NCBI GenBank assembly: GCA_041941305.1
Contig: JBGTQJ010000011.1
Location: 62,001-126,000 of the forward strand
DNA from: JANSWP01 sp041941305
GTDB lineage: Bacteria; Bacteroidota; Bacteroidia; Chitinophagales; Saprospiraceae
Length of the DNA stretch: 64,000 nt
Direction of reading: 5' to 3'
In this document: positions 34,423-45,000 of the stretch, piece after piece
How the letters are laid out: each line of letters opens with the position of its first letter
Position numbering within the stretch: the stretch's first letter is position 1
Notes under the pieces: generated by a model
Databases searched by the model: none
The model's input: the letters and a program-made list of their open reading frames with translations, nothing else
Told to the model about the DNA's origin: nothing
Made by a program: the position numbers and the translations under genes

Positions 34423-34887
34423 GAAAATCAGTATTTTTAGAGTCTCAGAAACTGTTTTGAAATCGTCGGTGAAATTGTTTATAACTTATTTTTTAGCCAA
34501 TTGAGGTGCAAAAACCAGAGTTTCCCGATAGTTATCGGGAAAGCTAAATAAGGATTTTTGTAATGAAGAGTGATTAAAAAATAAGCATAAATAAATTATT
34601 GATGTATTTCAAAACAGTTTCTAAATGTAACAGTATTTTATCACTCGACCTATCAAAATGTTCAATTTCAAAAAGATTCCTCCTTATCGAATCAATCCAT
34701 TTGAAGACGCCATTTTTATGGCATTAGATCTGGATTAAACTTCTTTCTCCTTTTATTGTTTAGTTGTGAAATATTCCTAAAATTTTCCCTTTTATTTTTG
34801 ATGATCAAAGCACAAATTATTCAATACAAGCCTTGCTTGTATTCTCAATCATTTGAATTTTGAACATTTCAAAACATTTAAAAAGTG
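34423..34887. repeat. Nested palindromic element (element B) in the gap before the pirin gene
   Basis: A 176-nt element at 34447-34622 has perfect 17-bp terminal inverted repeats, AGAAACTGTTTTGAAAT and its complement. Inside are CTTATTTTTTA (34485-34495) with its complement at 34575-34585, and a core palindrome TTTCCCGATA (34521-34530) with TATCGGGAAA (34533-34542). It begins 25 nt upstream of the ATL start. The remaining 34623-34887 holds no convincing gene, only a 26-codon ORF (34658-34738) that I do not trust. Confidence 0.7.
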
Positions 34888-35652
34888 ATGGCAATTCAGA
34901 TTATTCCTAAAGAGAGACAAGGAAGCGGTGCCTTCAATGGAGGCGAAATAATAGAAAATCATCCTATTGGTTTTCCCCAAAATGGTGGAGAGATCAAACC
35001 CTATTCGAATTTATTTTATTGGGCACACGCCAAAGCCAAAGTGGATAGCACCATAGGCTTACACCCTCATCAGGGCTTTGAGATAATGTCGTTTATTTTG
35101 AAAGGCCATATCCGGCATTATGATACCAAGTTGAAAGAATGGAGGCAACTGGAAGCAGGTGATGTTCAAATTATTCGTGCAGGAAATGGCATCAGTCATG
35201 CGGAATTTATGGCAGAAGGTGCAGAGATGTTCCAGATTTGGGTCGATCCAAATCTAGGCAAAACATTAAACCAACCAGCATCTTATAATGATTACAAATC
35301 TTCAGAATTACCTGTGGTGAAAGATGGAGATATTGATTTCAAAAATTATGCAGGAGGTGGATCAAAGTTTCAAATGGATACAGAAGGAATGGAAATTCAA
35401 GAACTTAATTTTGAAAAGGCAAACTTCCAAAAAAACATTTCAGAAGATTTTATCTATTCGATTTACGTAATCGAAGGAGATTTAAAAATAAATAGCCAAG
35501 AAGCCAAAACCACTGACTTCATCATTATTTCTAATGCTAAGGAACTAAATATTCAAAGTGAAAAACCGGGAAAGTTATTTATGATTACTTCTCCAAAACA
35601 ATTGAATTATCAAACCTATGCTGAAATGATGCAAGCCAGACATAGAAATTAG
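34888..35652 (+). CDS. Pirin-family cupin protein
   Basis: The 254-residue protein is taken from the ATG at 34888 (a GTG at 34885 is also possible). The N-terminal cupin has the metal site GLHPHQGFEIMS, RHYD and GNGISHAEFM. The C-terminal cupin lacks a clear metal set. Pirins bind Fe(II) or other metals and some have quercetinase activity or act as regulators. Its function here is open. It is followed by a strong bidirectional terminator shared with the ompA-like gene. Confidence 0.88.
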   Translation: MAIQIIPKERQGSGAFNGGEIIENHPIGFPQNGGEIKPYSNLFYWAHAKAKVDSTIGLHPHQGFEIMSFILKGHIRHYDTKLKEWRQLEAGDVQIIRAGNGISHAEFMAEGAEMFQIWVDPNLGKTLNQPASYNDYKSSELPVVKDGDIDFKNYAGGGSKFQMDTEGMEIQELNFEKANFQKNISEDFIYSIYVIEGDLKINSQEAKTTDFIIISNAKELNIQSEKPGKLFMITSPKQLNYQTYAEMMQARHRN

Positions 35653-35658
35653 AACAGA

Positions 35659-35710
35659 GAACGAATAAAAAAGCCCCTTCCTTAATAGAAAGGGGCTTTT
35701 TTATTCGTTC
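35659..35710. terminator. Bidirectional terminator between pirin and the OmpA-like gene
   Basis: A GAACGAATAAAAAAGCCCC arm at 35659-35677 pairs with GGGGCTTTTTTATTCGTTC at 35692-35710. The 19-bp stem, extended by TT/AA around the loop, has A/T-runs on both sides and serves both converging genes. Confidence 0.9.
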
Positions 35711-35719
35711 TAATTATCA

Positions 35720-37789
35720 TCAATCCATACGACCTTTTTTATTGGGATTTCCTTCGTCGTATTGAACTTTCACAGGCTCATCAATTTTTGTAATCCTTAC
35801 TTCTGTCCTTCTATTAAAAGCATGCTCTTCTTCTGAGCATTCTGTTCCACTGAAACAATCATTTCTCAATTGAGATTCCCCATATCCAAATGCTTTGATT
35901 CTTTCTTCTGAAATCCCTCCACGAATGAGGTATTTTCTAGCAGATTCTGCGCGGCGCAAGGATAAATCCAGGTTGTAATTTTCATCACCCCGAGAGTCGG
36001 TGTGTGCTATCATTTCAACTTCCATGCTAGGATATTGAAGCATCAATTCAATTACAGCATCCAATTCCCGATCATCTCCTTTTCTGATGGCTGATTTGTC
36101 AAAATCATAATAAATATCTTCCAGGACAATCACAGTACCTTCTTTGATAGGCTCGCGAATAATATTGTCTACGATTGGAGCCAATTCCACATTCACTTCT
36201 ACCTCCTGAGCGCTACTAGAACTGATGGTGGAAACCTTATTCAACCCTTTGGTATAACCGGGCTTTTCAGCATAAATCGCATATTCACAACCCAGTGGTA
36301 AGCAAAACTCAAATTCTCCCTGAGAATTGGCATAAATCACATCCTCTCCACCAGTGCATTCATTGACGATAGTAACAATTGCATTTGGTATAACATTTCC
36401 ATATTCTTCAGCGGTAATTACACCTGTAAGAGTAGCACATGTTTTAGCCTTCATCGGCAATCGAATAGTCTGAGCACCTTCTTCTCCAACAGTTGAATAA
36501 ATAATTTCACTACTTTCATAACCCCGTTTTGTGCCTAAAATAATGTAATTCCTATTTGAGCTAAGCTGTTGATATATTTCTCCATTTGGATTGGTAAAGA
36601 CACTTGCTTCACCTAGTTTATCTGCACTTTTTCTAACCAATTTCATTACCAGAGATCCTTCATCTCCACTTGGCAATAATTGAATATCATATAAATCATC
36701 TCCCTTTGCAAATCCATCTGTTGTTCTTTCTAAAACACTAACAGCAACCCCCTCAATTCGTTCGTTTGTCGTCTGGTCATATGCAATAATTTTAGATTTC
36801 AATGTCACCATTTTTTCTGCTTCTATGATAGTGTTATCTGCCTCGAATAAGTAAATATCATCCTTCCCCTTACCACCCTCTCTGTCAGAAGCAAAATATC
36901 CCCTTGTCCCTGGGTCATTAATTATCAATCCTAAATCGTCGTGCAAAGAATTGAAGGGTTCACCCAGGCTTTTAACCATTCCAGTAGGGTTTCCGTTAAG
37001 ATCAGCCATAAATATATCCAGCCCCCCTTTGCTTTCATGCCCATTCGAAGAGAAAAACAGGGTTCCACTTCTATGTATATACGGAAAAACTTCATTTGAA
37101 GAAGTATTGATTTCTTCTCCCAGGTTTATGGGTTCAGACCAGGAATCAGCTCTTCTTTCTACCATGTACAAATCCATCCCACCAAACCCATTAGGCATAT
37201 TTGAAGCGAAATACAACTTGGTGCCATCATCCGAAAGAGAGGGATGAACACAAGTATATTCATCACTGTTGAAAGGAAGTTCTGTCACATTTTCCCAATC
37301 GTATTGTCCTCTTTTTGCTTCGTAGATTTTCATTACGATTTGACCCTTAGAGTTGGACTTGGTCAAGCCCTTATTGAGGTTATTTCGAGTGAAATACATG
37401 GTGTTGCCATCTCGACTAAATGTAACAGGGCCTTCATGTGCCTGCGAGTTAATCTGAACAGAAAAAGGTTGAGGGTCTACGGGTTGCCCGTCTGGTGGAA
37501 TTTCGCCATAAAAGATTTCAAAAAAGGTAGTCCCCAATTTTTCATCTTTTGGTCCTTTTTTATACCTCGATGTTACCCATACCAGGCCATTCTCGTAAAA
37601 AGCCGGAGAAAAGTCGAGGTTTTCAGAGTTAATATTGAGTGTATTTTTTAGGATCACGTTATGATTGAGTTCCCCTTTTTCGTATAGTTTGTCCGCCGAT
37701 TTGGATTTGGAGGTTTGCTGCTGAGCATTCAAGCCACTAATGAGTAAGCAAATAATGAACAAGGGAAAATAAATTTTGGTATTGCGCAT
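35720..37789 (-). CDS. PD40 propeller-CRD-OmpA outer-membrane protein (PorE-like)
   Basis: The 689-residue protein has a signal peptide (YFPLFIICLLISGLNAQ), a PD40/WD40-like propeller (about residues 55-330; GPVTFSRDGNTMYFTRNN, VHPSLSDDGTKLYFASNMP), a carboxypeptidase-regulatory-like fold (about 455-535, TGVITAEEYGNVIPNAIV) and a C-terminal OmpA domain (about 560-670; AHTDSRGDENYNLDLSLRRA, AFGYGES). This is the order of P. gingivalis PorE minus a clear TPR at the front. OmpA would anchor it to peptidoglycan. It is the last gene of the adhesin-PorP-OmpA minus-strand run. Confidence 0.88.
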   Translation of the reverse strand: MRNTKIYFPLFIICLLISGLNAQQQTSKSKSADKLYEKGELNHNVILKNTLNINSENLDFSPAFYENGLVWVTSRYKKGPKDEKLGTTFFEIFYGEIPPDGQPVDPQPFSVQINSQAHEGPVTFSRDGNTMYFTRNNLNKGLTKSNSKGQIVMKIYEAKRGQYDWENVTELPFNSDEYTCVHPSLSDDGTKLYFASNMPNGFGGMDLYMVERRADSWSEPINLGEEINTSSNEVFPYIHRSGTLFFSSNGHESKGGLDIFMADLNGNPTGMVKSLGEPFNSLHDDLGLIINDPGTRGYFASDREGGKGKDDIYLFEADNTIIEAEKMVTLKSKIIAYDQTTNERIEGVAVSVLERTTDGFAKGDDLYDIQLLPSGDEGSLVMKLVRKSADKLGEASVFTNPNGEIYQQLSSNRNYIILGTKRGYESSEIIYSTVGEEGAQTIRLPMKAKTCATLTGVITAEEYGNVIPNAIVTIVNECTGGEDVIYANSQGEFEFCLPLGCEYAIYAEKPGYTKGLNKVSTISSSSAQEVEVNVELAPIVDNIIREPIKEGTVIVLEDIYYDFDKSAIRKGDDRELDAVIELMLQYPSMEVEMIAHTDSRGDENYNLDLSLRRAESARKYLIRGGISEERIKAFGYGESQLRNDCFSGTECSEEEHAFNRRTEVRITKIDEPVKVQYDEGNPNKKGRMD

Positions 37790-37987
37790 GGTTAGTAAAT
37801 TATGCTTTTAAAAATAACATCAAAAGAAACGCTAATTTAATAGAAAGTATTATGCCAATGAAGGGAAGGTGCTTGTAGGTTTACCTAAAGGAATATCTTT
37901 AGAGTATGTTTTATTTTTTACGAACTCAAAATCAAACATACTTTTAGGTAAAGATCAAGGGTTTTTATTTTAAATTCAAGTAGAAAG

Positions 37988-38022
37988 ATAAAATGTGAAA
38001 GATCTTGGCAACCTTTCACATT
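37988..38022 (-). terminator. Terminator after the porP/sprF-like gene
   Basis: AATGTGAAAG (37992-38001) and CTTTCACATT (38013-38022) form a 10-bp stem, followed on the minus strand by TTATCTTT. It lies 15 nt past the porP stop and ahead of the ompA-like gene. Confidence 0.65.
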
Positions 38023-38036
38023 AATAAATACCAATT

Positions 38037-38984
38037 TTAGAAAAATCTAGGATTGATATATTCCCCTTCTTCAGATTTTCCAAAGCAGTAATGCAAAGAA
38101 GCTTCAATACTTCCGTTATTGTAATCTTTCAAATCTGAAAGCGTAATATCGTACGAAACACCAAAGAGTAAGTTACTTGACATCTGCATAGCCAACAAAA
38201 TATCCACTGACTCTCCAACACCACTAACGGAATTGCCTCCAATTCTATACGTTGCTCCCACGATATATTTATCAGAGAAAATAAAGTTCACATTTGCATC
38301 TGCATCTAATGGAGCTCCAACGACATACTTAATAAGGGTTTGTGGTTGAATTTTCACTTTTTCACCAAGTGGGAAAATAATCCCACCCATGATGTAAAAA
38401 TGTCGAACTTCTCTGGAAACATTTTGGTCTAAATCGGCAAAATCGATATTACTGGTAAGGAATCTGGGAATCGAAACTCCAAAGTAGAATAATTCGGTGC
38501 TGTAATATGCACCTGCTCCAAAATTGAACAAGAATTTATCTTGCTGCATTTGAGGAATCGCGGTATCTTCATTTTTGGGCTGCGTGGATTCTGTTTTCTG
38601 AAAATTTCCTTCCAGAGATCTTATAGATGCTTGTACTCCAATTCCAAGCATTCCCTTTCCCAATCTAAACCTGTAATTATAAACTGCGTCTACTGTATGA
38701 CTTTCAAAAATGCCAACTGTACTTCTTTTGAAGTTTGCCCCAATTCCTACTCTTTGATTTGCCATTGGCATGTTAAAGCTTACGATTTGAACCTCAGGTG
38801 AGCCATCCAGGCCTATCCACTGATTTCTATAAATACAGGTGATGCAGGGAGCTTCTGTACTTCCAGCATATGCCGGGTTGTAACCCAGTTTGAATTGCAT
38901 GAATTGCGTATTATGAGGTTCTTGCTGTGCAAACAAAGAAGCTACTGCGAACACAAAGACTAAAGTGGTAATTATATTTTTCAT
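38037..38984 (-). CDS. PorP/SprF-family T9SS outer-membrane protein
   Basis: The 315-residue protein has a signal peptide (IITTLVFVFAVASLFAQ) and the PorP/SprF hallmarks: QFMQFKLGYNPAYAGS, YRNQWIGLDGSPEVQIVSF, VGIGANFKRSTVG and a C-terminal beta strand ending in F (ASLHYCFGK...). These are outer-membrane barrels that pair with a T9SS surface substrate, as SprF does with SprB. It lies directly downstream of the giant type B substrate, which makes that protein its likely partner. Confidence 0.92.
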   Translation of the reverse strand: MKNIITTLVFVFAVASLFAQQEPHNTQFMQFKLGYNPAYAGSTEAPCITCIYRNQWIGLDGSPEVQIVSFNMPMANQRVGIGANFKRSTVGIFESHTVDAVYNYRFRLGKGMLGIGVQASIRSLEGNFQKTESTQPKNEDTAIPQMQQDKFLFNFGAGAYYSTELFYFGVSIPRFLTSNIDFADLDQNVSREVRHFYIMGGIIFPLGEKVKIQPQTLIKYVVGAPLDADANVNFIFSDKYIVGATYRIGGNSVSGVGESVDILLAMQMSSNLLFGVSYDITLSDLKDYNNGSIEASLHYCFGKSEEGEYINPRFF

Positions 38985-39023
38985 GTTATTATTTTTTGTC
39001 GATCGTTGGGAAGAAAAGATTTA

Positions 39024-39065
39024 GTCTTGGCATCAATTACGCATGCGAATAATTGATGCCAAGAC
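39024..39065 (-). terminator. 16-bp hairpin between adhesin and porP (possible attenuator)
   Basis: GTCTTGGCATCAATTA (39024-39039) and TAATTGATGCCAAGAC (39050-39065) pair without mismatch around a 10-nt loop. On the minus strand it is followed by TAAATCTTTTC. It lies between the giant adhesin stop and the porP start, so it may trim or partly stop transcription. Confidence 0.65.
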
Positions 39066-39079
39066 AAGCAAATTTTATT

Positions 39080-42000
39080 TTATCGCTGTAAGGTAAAGAA
39101 ACCAGTTTCTGGCTCTTGCCCATTTTCATATGTCAGTATGTAATAATAGGTTCCCGTCGGCAAGTCTTGACCATCGAAGGTCCCTTCCCAATTATTCAAA
39201 TAAGGCGATGCTCTGAATACTTCATCCCCCCATTGATTGAAAATACTAATTGTATTTTGTGGAAACAAGGCTTGATTTGCCAAACAAGGAATAATGAAAG
39301 CATCATTCATTCCATCATGATTTGGAGTGATAATACTTGGTATTTTACACTCTGCATCGGCACCTACGTTGAATACAACATTTGCTGTAGAGCAATCACT
39401 ACAATCTACCGTACACAACTCATATTGCACAATATCATTCCCAATGAAATTGATATTGGCGGTATAGGTAATCATTCCTTGAGGTGTAAATTCAATGGTA
39501 CCTTGATCCGGTTCATCTATGATATTAATGAAATATTCAGAACTAGTTGTTTGGTCATTGCTTGTAACATTGATGCTGTTTGTACCTCCAAATTCCACAC
39601 TTGCCTGATCATCAAAAGCCACTGGAAGATAATGGTACGTAATTATCACCTCATCAATAGAGGCACTTCCACAGGCACCACCATTGATAGTCCATATAAA
39701 TCGATTATCTCCTTCCTTCAAATTACATACTGTTGTATTGGGATCAGTAGGAGAAAGGATCTCCACATCCGGGTCAGGTGAAGTCCAAATACCGCCACCT
39801 ACAATTGGTTCATCTCCACTCAAAAGCGTACAACCATCACCACAGTCTTCAAAATCTTCACCTGCATAAGCAGCTTGAGCTACCACAAGAACTTGAACAT
39901 TATCCTCTGATTGTCCACATCCACCATCAATTTGCCAGGTAAATGTGTATTCATTATCCACTTCAAGGTTGCTCACCAAAGTATTTGGATCTGTGGGATC
40001 TTCAATTACAATCCCAATAGCTGCCTGACCAGCTGACTGAGTCCACATACCTTGATTGGTAGCGGGCATTACTGCATTCAGGTTAATTGAATTTGCATTA
40101 CAAACTATTATCGGATCTCCTGCTTCAGCAGTTTCTATTATGTCTACAACAATGTTCACCAAATCACAAGAATAGTCTTCACAAGCCCCGTTGGATAGGC
40201 ACCATTGGAAAGTATAAGACGCTCCTGGCAGTAAACCGGTTACTGTAGTATTTGGAGAATCCGTATTGGAAATGGTAACTACATTAATACCACTAGCCTG
40301 TGACCATCTTCCGGTTCCAACTGAAGGAGGTGTTGCCTCTAGCATCAAGGTTTCATCTTCACAGATTTGTTGGTCATCTCCTGCATTGGCTTGATTTGTT
40401 GGCAGAGTGTTTAGACAAACTACGGTAACATTAGACTGAAGAGATTCGCATCCATCTACATCAGCTATTGCATAAAACTCTACGCAATCATCACCATATA
40501 AATCTGCTCCTGGCACCATAAATGAAAGGGAGGTTGTACTTCCCAATGGCGTATTTGAGGATGCCTCATACCAGGTGAATGTAGCATTCGCAGGTGCTGT
40601 GGCTGGAGAAATCGCCAAAATAACATCTTCAGTATCTGAACAATATGGGCCAAAATTAATAGCTGTTCCTGATGCTGGTTTAGGCTTGATCTCCACCATA
40701 ATGGAAACCTCTTCTGACCAACAACCATCAATCATTTTCCTCGCTTTATAGGCTCCTGCATGTTGATCTGGATCAGCAGAAACTACAATTGGTTCGCAAA
40801 GATTAGAAACACCAAATCCACCAGGACCTTCCCATACATAACCATCTCCGTCACATGTCATGGAAAGTTCTAATATTCCTCCCTCACAAACTGGGCTATT
40901 ACTTGTAGGGTTAATTACAGGAATGGCATTTACCTTTAGGAACATCAATCCTGATTGATTGGAAGGGCAACCATCAATCATTACTGAAACAGAATAATTC
41001 CCGGTATGAGCAGGTGTCAAATCATCAATTTCTATAGTCGCGGTAGATGTTTTCAGTATTCCAAGTGGGGTCATCCAGTTGTATTCCACATTTGAATTGG
41101 TGTACTCAGAAGTTTCCAAGATAACGGTCTCCCCGGCACAAAGTGGATTTGCTTTATCTGCAGAAGGCGTTACTGGTGTGGCAATCAATTCCGGAACCTC
41201 AACATCTACTGTAGCAACTTCAGACTCACAACCAGAACCATTTGTAACATAAACCTCATATTGACCACTATTGTCTTGCGCATTTGCATTGAGAATAATC
41301 GCCATACTATCAGAGGAAGTATATGTGAAATTGTCCGGTCCAACCCAGTGCCACGTATAAGTACCATCATTCATCGGAGTAACTGGTGTAGCAAACATTG
41401 GAATATCAATTAGTCCGGAAGCACAATTTGGCACCATCGCACTAACACCTGCGATATGTACATTTTCCAAAACATCGACATTCACAGTTGCGATACTTCT
41501 ACATCCAAATGGATTGGTGACAGCTACCGTGTAAGTTCCCTCATCTGTCATCTTTACTTCATCAATAACAGGATTTTGCATTGCTGACATAGTACCATTT
41601 GGGAAAGTCCAATTAAAGCTAACATCTTGCGAGCTAGACATTGCAGCCAAAGTCAATTCGTCTCCCTCACAAATAGGATTTGGACTAGCTGTTGCGGTTA
41701 CTCCTTGAGGAGCAATTGAAATAAATACTTCAACAGTTTCAGAAGGTTCAGATTCACATGGATTTCCAATAGCTACCACACTCCAATTTCCTTGATGATT
41801 TAAGTCAACACCATTGATAGTTAAATCACTCGTAGCGGTTGTGATTTCAAACCCATTCGGTCCAAACCATTTATAAGAAATTGCTCCTAACACGGCAGTT
41901 GCTGATAAACTCACCGTATCTCCTACACATGCAGGATTATTTGCAGGAGCACTATTCATCGTAATATCAGGTTGCTCTGGTCGTAAATTCACATTAATGA

Positions 42001-45000
42001 AAAGAGTCGCAGGCTCAGAATCACAACCATCCAAAGTGGTAACTAAAACATATGTACCAGAATTACAAGTTGTAACATCTGTAATTGGAGCTGGGTTACA
42101 ACTTGTAGAAGTAAATCCACATGGACCTGTCCATAAGCAGGTGGTTCCAAGTAATACAGGTGAACTCAGGGTAATGGTCCCTCCTTCACACAATGGAGTG
42201 GAATCAAATGTAGCGACTGGAATTGCATCTGGTTTTAGTTTAACCGTAATGGTTCTTTCGAGGGATGCTTCTGAACTACAACCATTTCTCTCTACCTCGA
42301 CATAAAAATCATAGATACCAGATGTAAATGTGTTTGGCAATTCAAATTCAGGTACTGTTGTTGTAGCCAGCAAAGTGCCTCCAGGGGCAGTTCCTTGATA
42401 CCATTTGTATAAAATTGTTGTACCACATACTTCCTCAGTAGTTAGAGTAATTGCTTCTTCTTCGCAAGGCTCGGCATTAGAAACACTCAATTTTGGTCTT
42501 CTTAGTGGTAAATCATCACAGGTGATTTGAACGACACCTGTGGATGTACAACCCGTGACACCTGTAATTTGGACCGTGTAAAAACCTACATTGTCTTCAT
42601 TTGCATCAAGAATGATAATATCTTCCGTGAATCCAATATTTACTCCATTCTGGTCTTGCCACATATATGTAAATGCATCAGGAGAATCTGGTGGATTAGA
42701 GAATAAAAACAGGGTGTCATTTCCACAATCCGTAAGAATGGATGGTTCAGGCTTAATTTTTTCTACCGAAACAAAAGTTTGACATGTGTTGGTATTACCA
42801 GTAGAGTCAATTACTGTTAGTGTAAAAAATGTTCCTGCAGTATTACAATCAACCGTATTTGGCGAGACTGACATGCTTTCTATTCCACAATTATCAAAAC
42901 TACCATTATCGATATCTTCAGGTTCAATAATGTCAGTTATAAAGCCAGAAGGACTTATATCAATAAATACTGAAGTTTTGCAAAGGGCTGAAGGCAATTC
43001 ATCATCTACCACATCAATGGTAAAAGAGCATTCTCCTAAATTGCCTTCCAGGTCAGTAACTTCATAGGTAAAAGTAGTCAAGCCTTCATCAAGGGTAAAC
43101 ACTGGGGCAATAATTGGTGGTTCCAAAACGATTGGGGTTATATCTGTTGCCCCTTCTCCAAATAAGGTAACTTCAATACTTTCATAAGTCAAAGTAGCTC
43201 TTATTCTACTTACACCATCCGTTTCCCCATCCATTGTAACGGCAGCATTATCACAAGGATTGATTCCATAATCAGGTCCTCCCGGAGGTACTGGAATGCT
43301 TAAAAATGTTCTTGCATAAAAGCTTACAGAGTCACTTGAGTTTATCCAGTTATTGAATACGGTGACTGGAATGTCAAAGAAGGCAAAGGTAGGCGTCATA
43401 CAGGAATCTCCTGGCAAAACATTGGGTTGCCCAATTTCTGTAATCCCTAATAGGTTATTGTCTTGATCATATATTTCAAAATACTCAAATGGATCATCTA
43501 CATCTCCTAATATTTCTATTGAAAGTGTTACCACACCAGGTGCAGCAAAATCTGTAATTCCTGTAAAGACAAATTCTTTATCATCTGCAAGGAAATCATT
43601 TAAATTAGGCTGAAACGAAAAAGTAAGTAATTCTTCCCCTGGAGTTGATGGTTGAGTTTGTACAAATGGAACAGTCACTGCACAATTGTCATCTACCATG
43701 GTAAACAATGGAATAGCTACATCCGCCTCGCATTCACCAGGATCTACTCCGACAGTAGTAGCAAGTGGCATTGGGCAAGTAATTTCAGGAGGCTCATTAT
43801 CCTCTATCGTTACTGTAAAAGAACAAGTTGCTTCATTCCCAGCGCAATCTGTAAAGTAATAATCAACAGTATTGACTCCTAAATCAAACGTAGGTGTAGG
43901 AGAAGCAATTCCAGCTCCTGTTCCCCCATCTATTCTGCCTCCACCATTTATTTCATATTCAAAATGCAATCCATTTGGAGAAATCAATAAATAATCCAAC
44001 GTGGCATAAGCACTGTCGGTACAAATGGCATTTACTGCAAAACGACCAGGTAGATTTGGTGGAATATTGGGTTCTAATGTAATCGTCAAAATCCCATCAT
44101 ATGCCCAATCATTAAATTGAGCTGGCGTTATTGTGACAAATGTTGTAGAGTTTTCACATTGGTCCGAAGTTAAATTGGTTTGCCCCAAAATGGTTCCATC
44201 TTCTGCAACTACATTGAGAAACTCTGTTGCAGATTCTCCATCAACCCCTACCAAGTCAATCTTCAAAACCACGTTATCACTAGCCGAATAAGGAGGTTGT
44301 GGTACAGAAAAATTGAAAACAACATCGTCAATTGGCGTTTCCAGAGGATCAGAACCAAAAGGAATGGAAAACTGTGCACCTAATGTAAAAACATCCGGGA
44401 ATGGCATATTTCCACAGCCATCTTCCACTATTGGCAATGACAATGGTACCACCGTGGTACAAATGCCAGGATCAGTATCTAGTACTATGTCTCCTGGGCA
44501 ATCCGTCAAAGTTGGAGGATCATTGTCTATAATATTAAATGTAGCTGTGCTTGTATCCACGTTGCCACATTCATCCATTACAATAAAATCAACAGTTCTG
44601 GACCAATAAATATTGGAGCCTGGTCCAGGGCAAATGACTCCTCCTAATCCCAAAGTTGCCATATCCATAGTCCCAGAATTGTAGGCTACCCAATCTAAAC
44701 TATCTGCATCAGAACAATTATCTGTAGCTGTCGCATTTCCTCTTACTGCAATCCAACTATCAAAAGCGGTCACCATATCTGCTTCATCTCCACAAACTAT
44801 GCTCATATCCTGTGCAGAAATGGTAAAAGTTGGACTGGTATTATCTTCTATGGTTATTATTTGAGTACTGGTTAGAAAATTGCCGCAGGCATCCTCAATC
44901 CTCCATAACCTTTCAATCGTAAAATTATTTGGACACCCTCCAGGAATCGTTGTATCGGAAAAGGTTACCAATGGATTACTGTCACAATTATCACTTATCA

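Noticed and set aside
34658..34738. 26-codon ORF (MFNFKKIPPYRINPFEDAIF...) in the gap before the pirin gene
   Set aside because: Too short, with no terminator or motif; it may be chance in an AT-rich gap.
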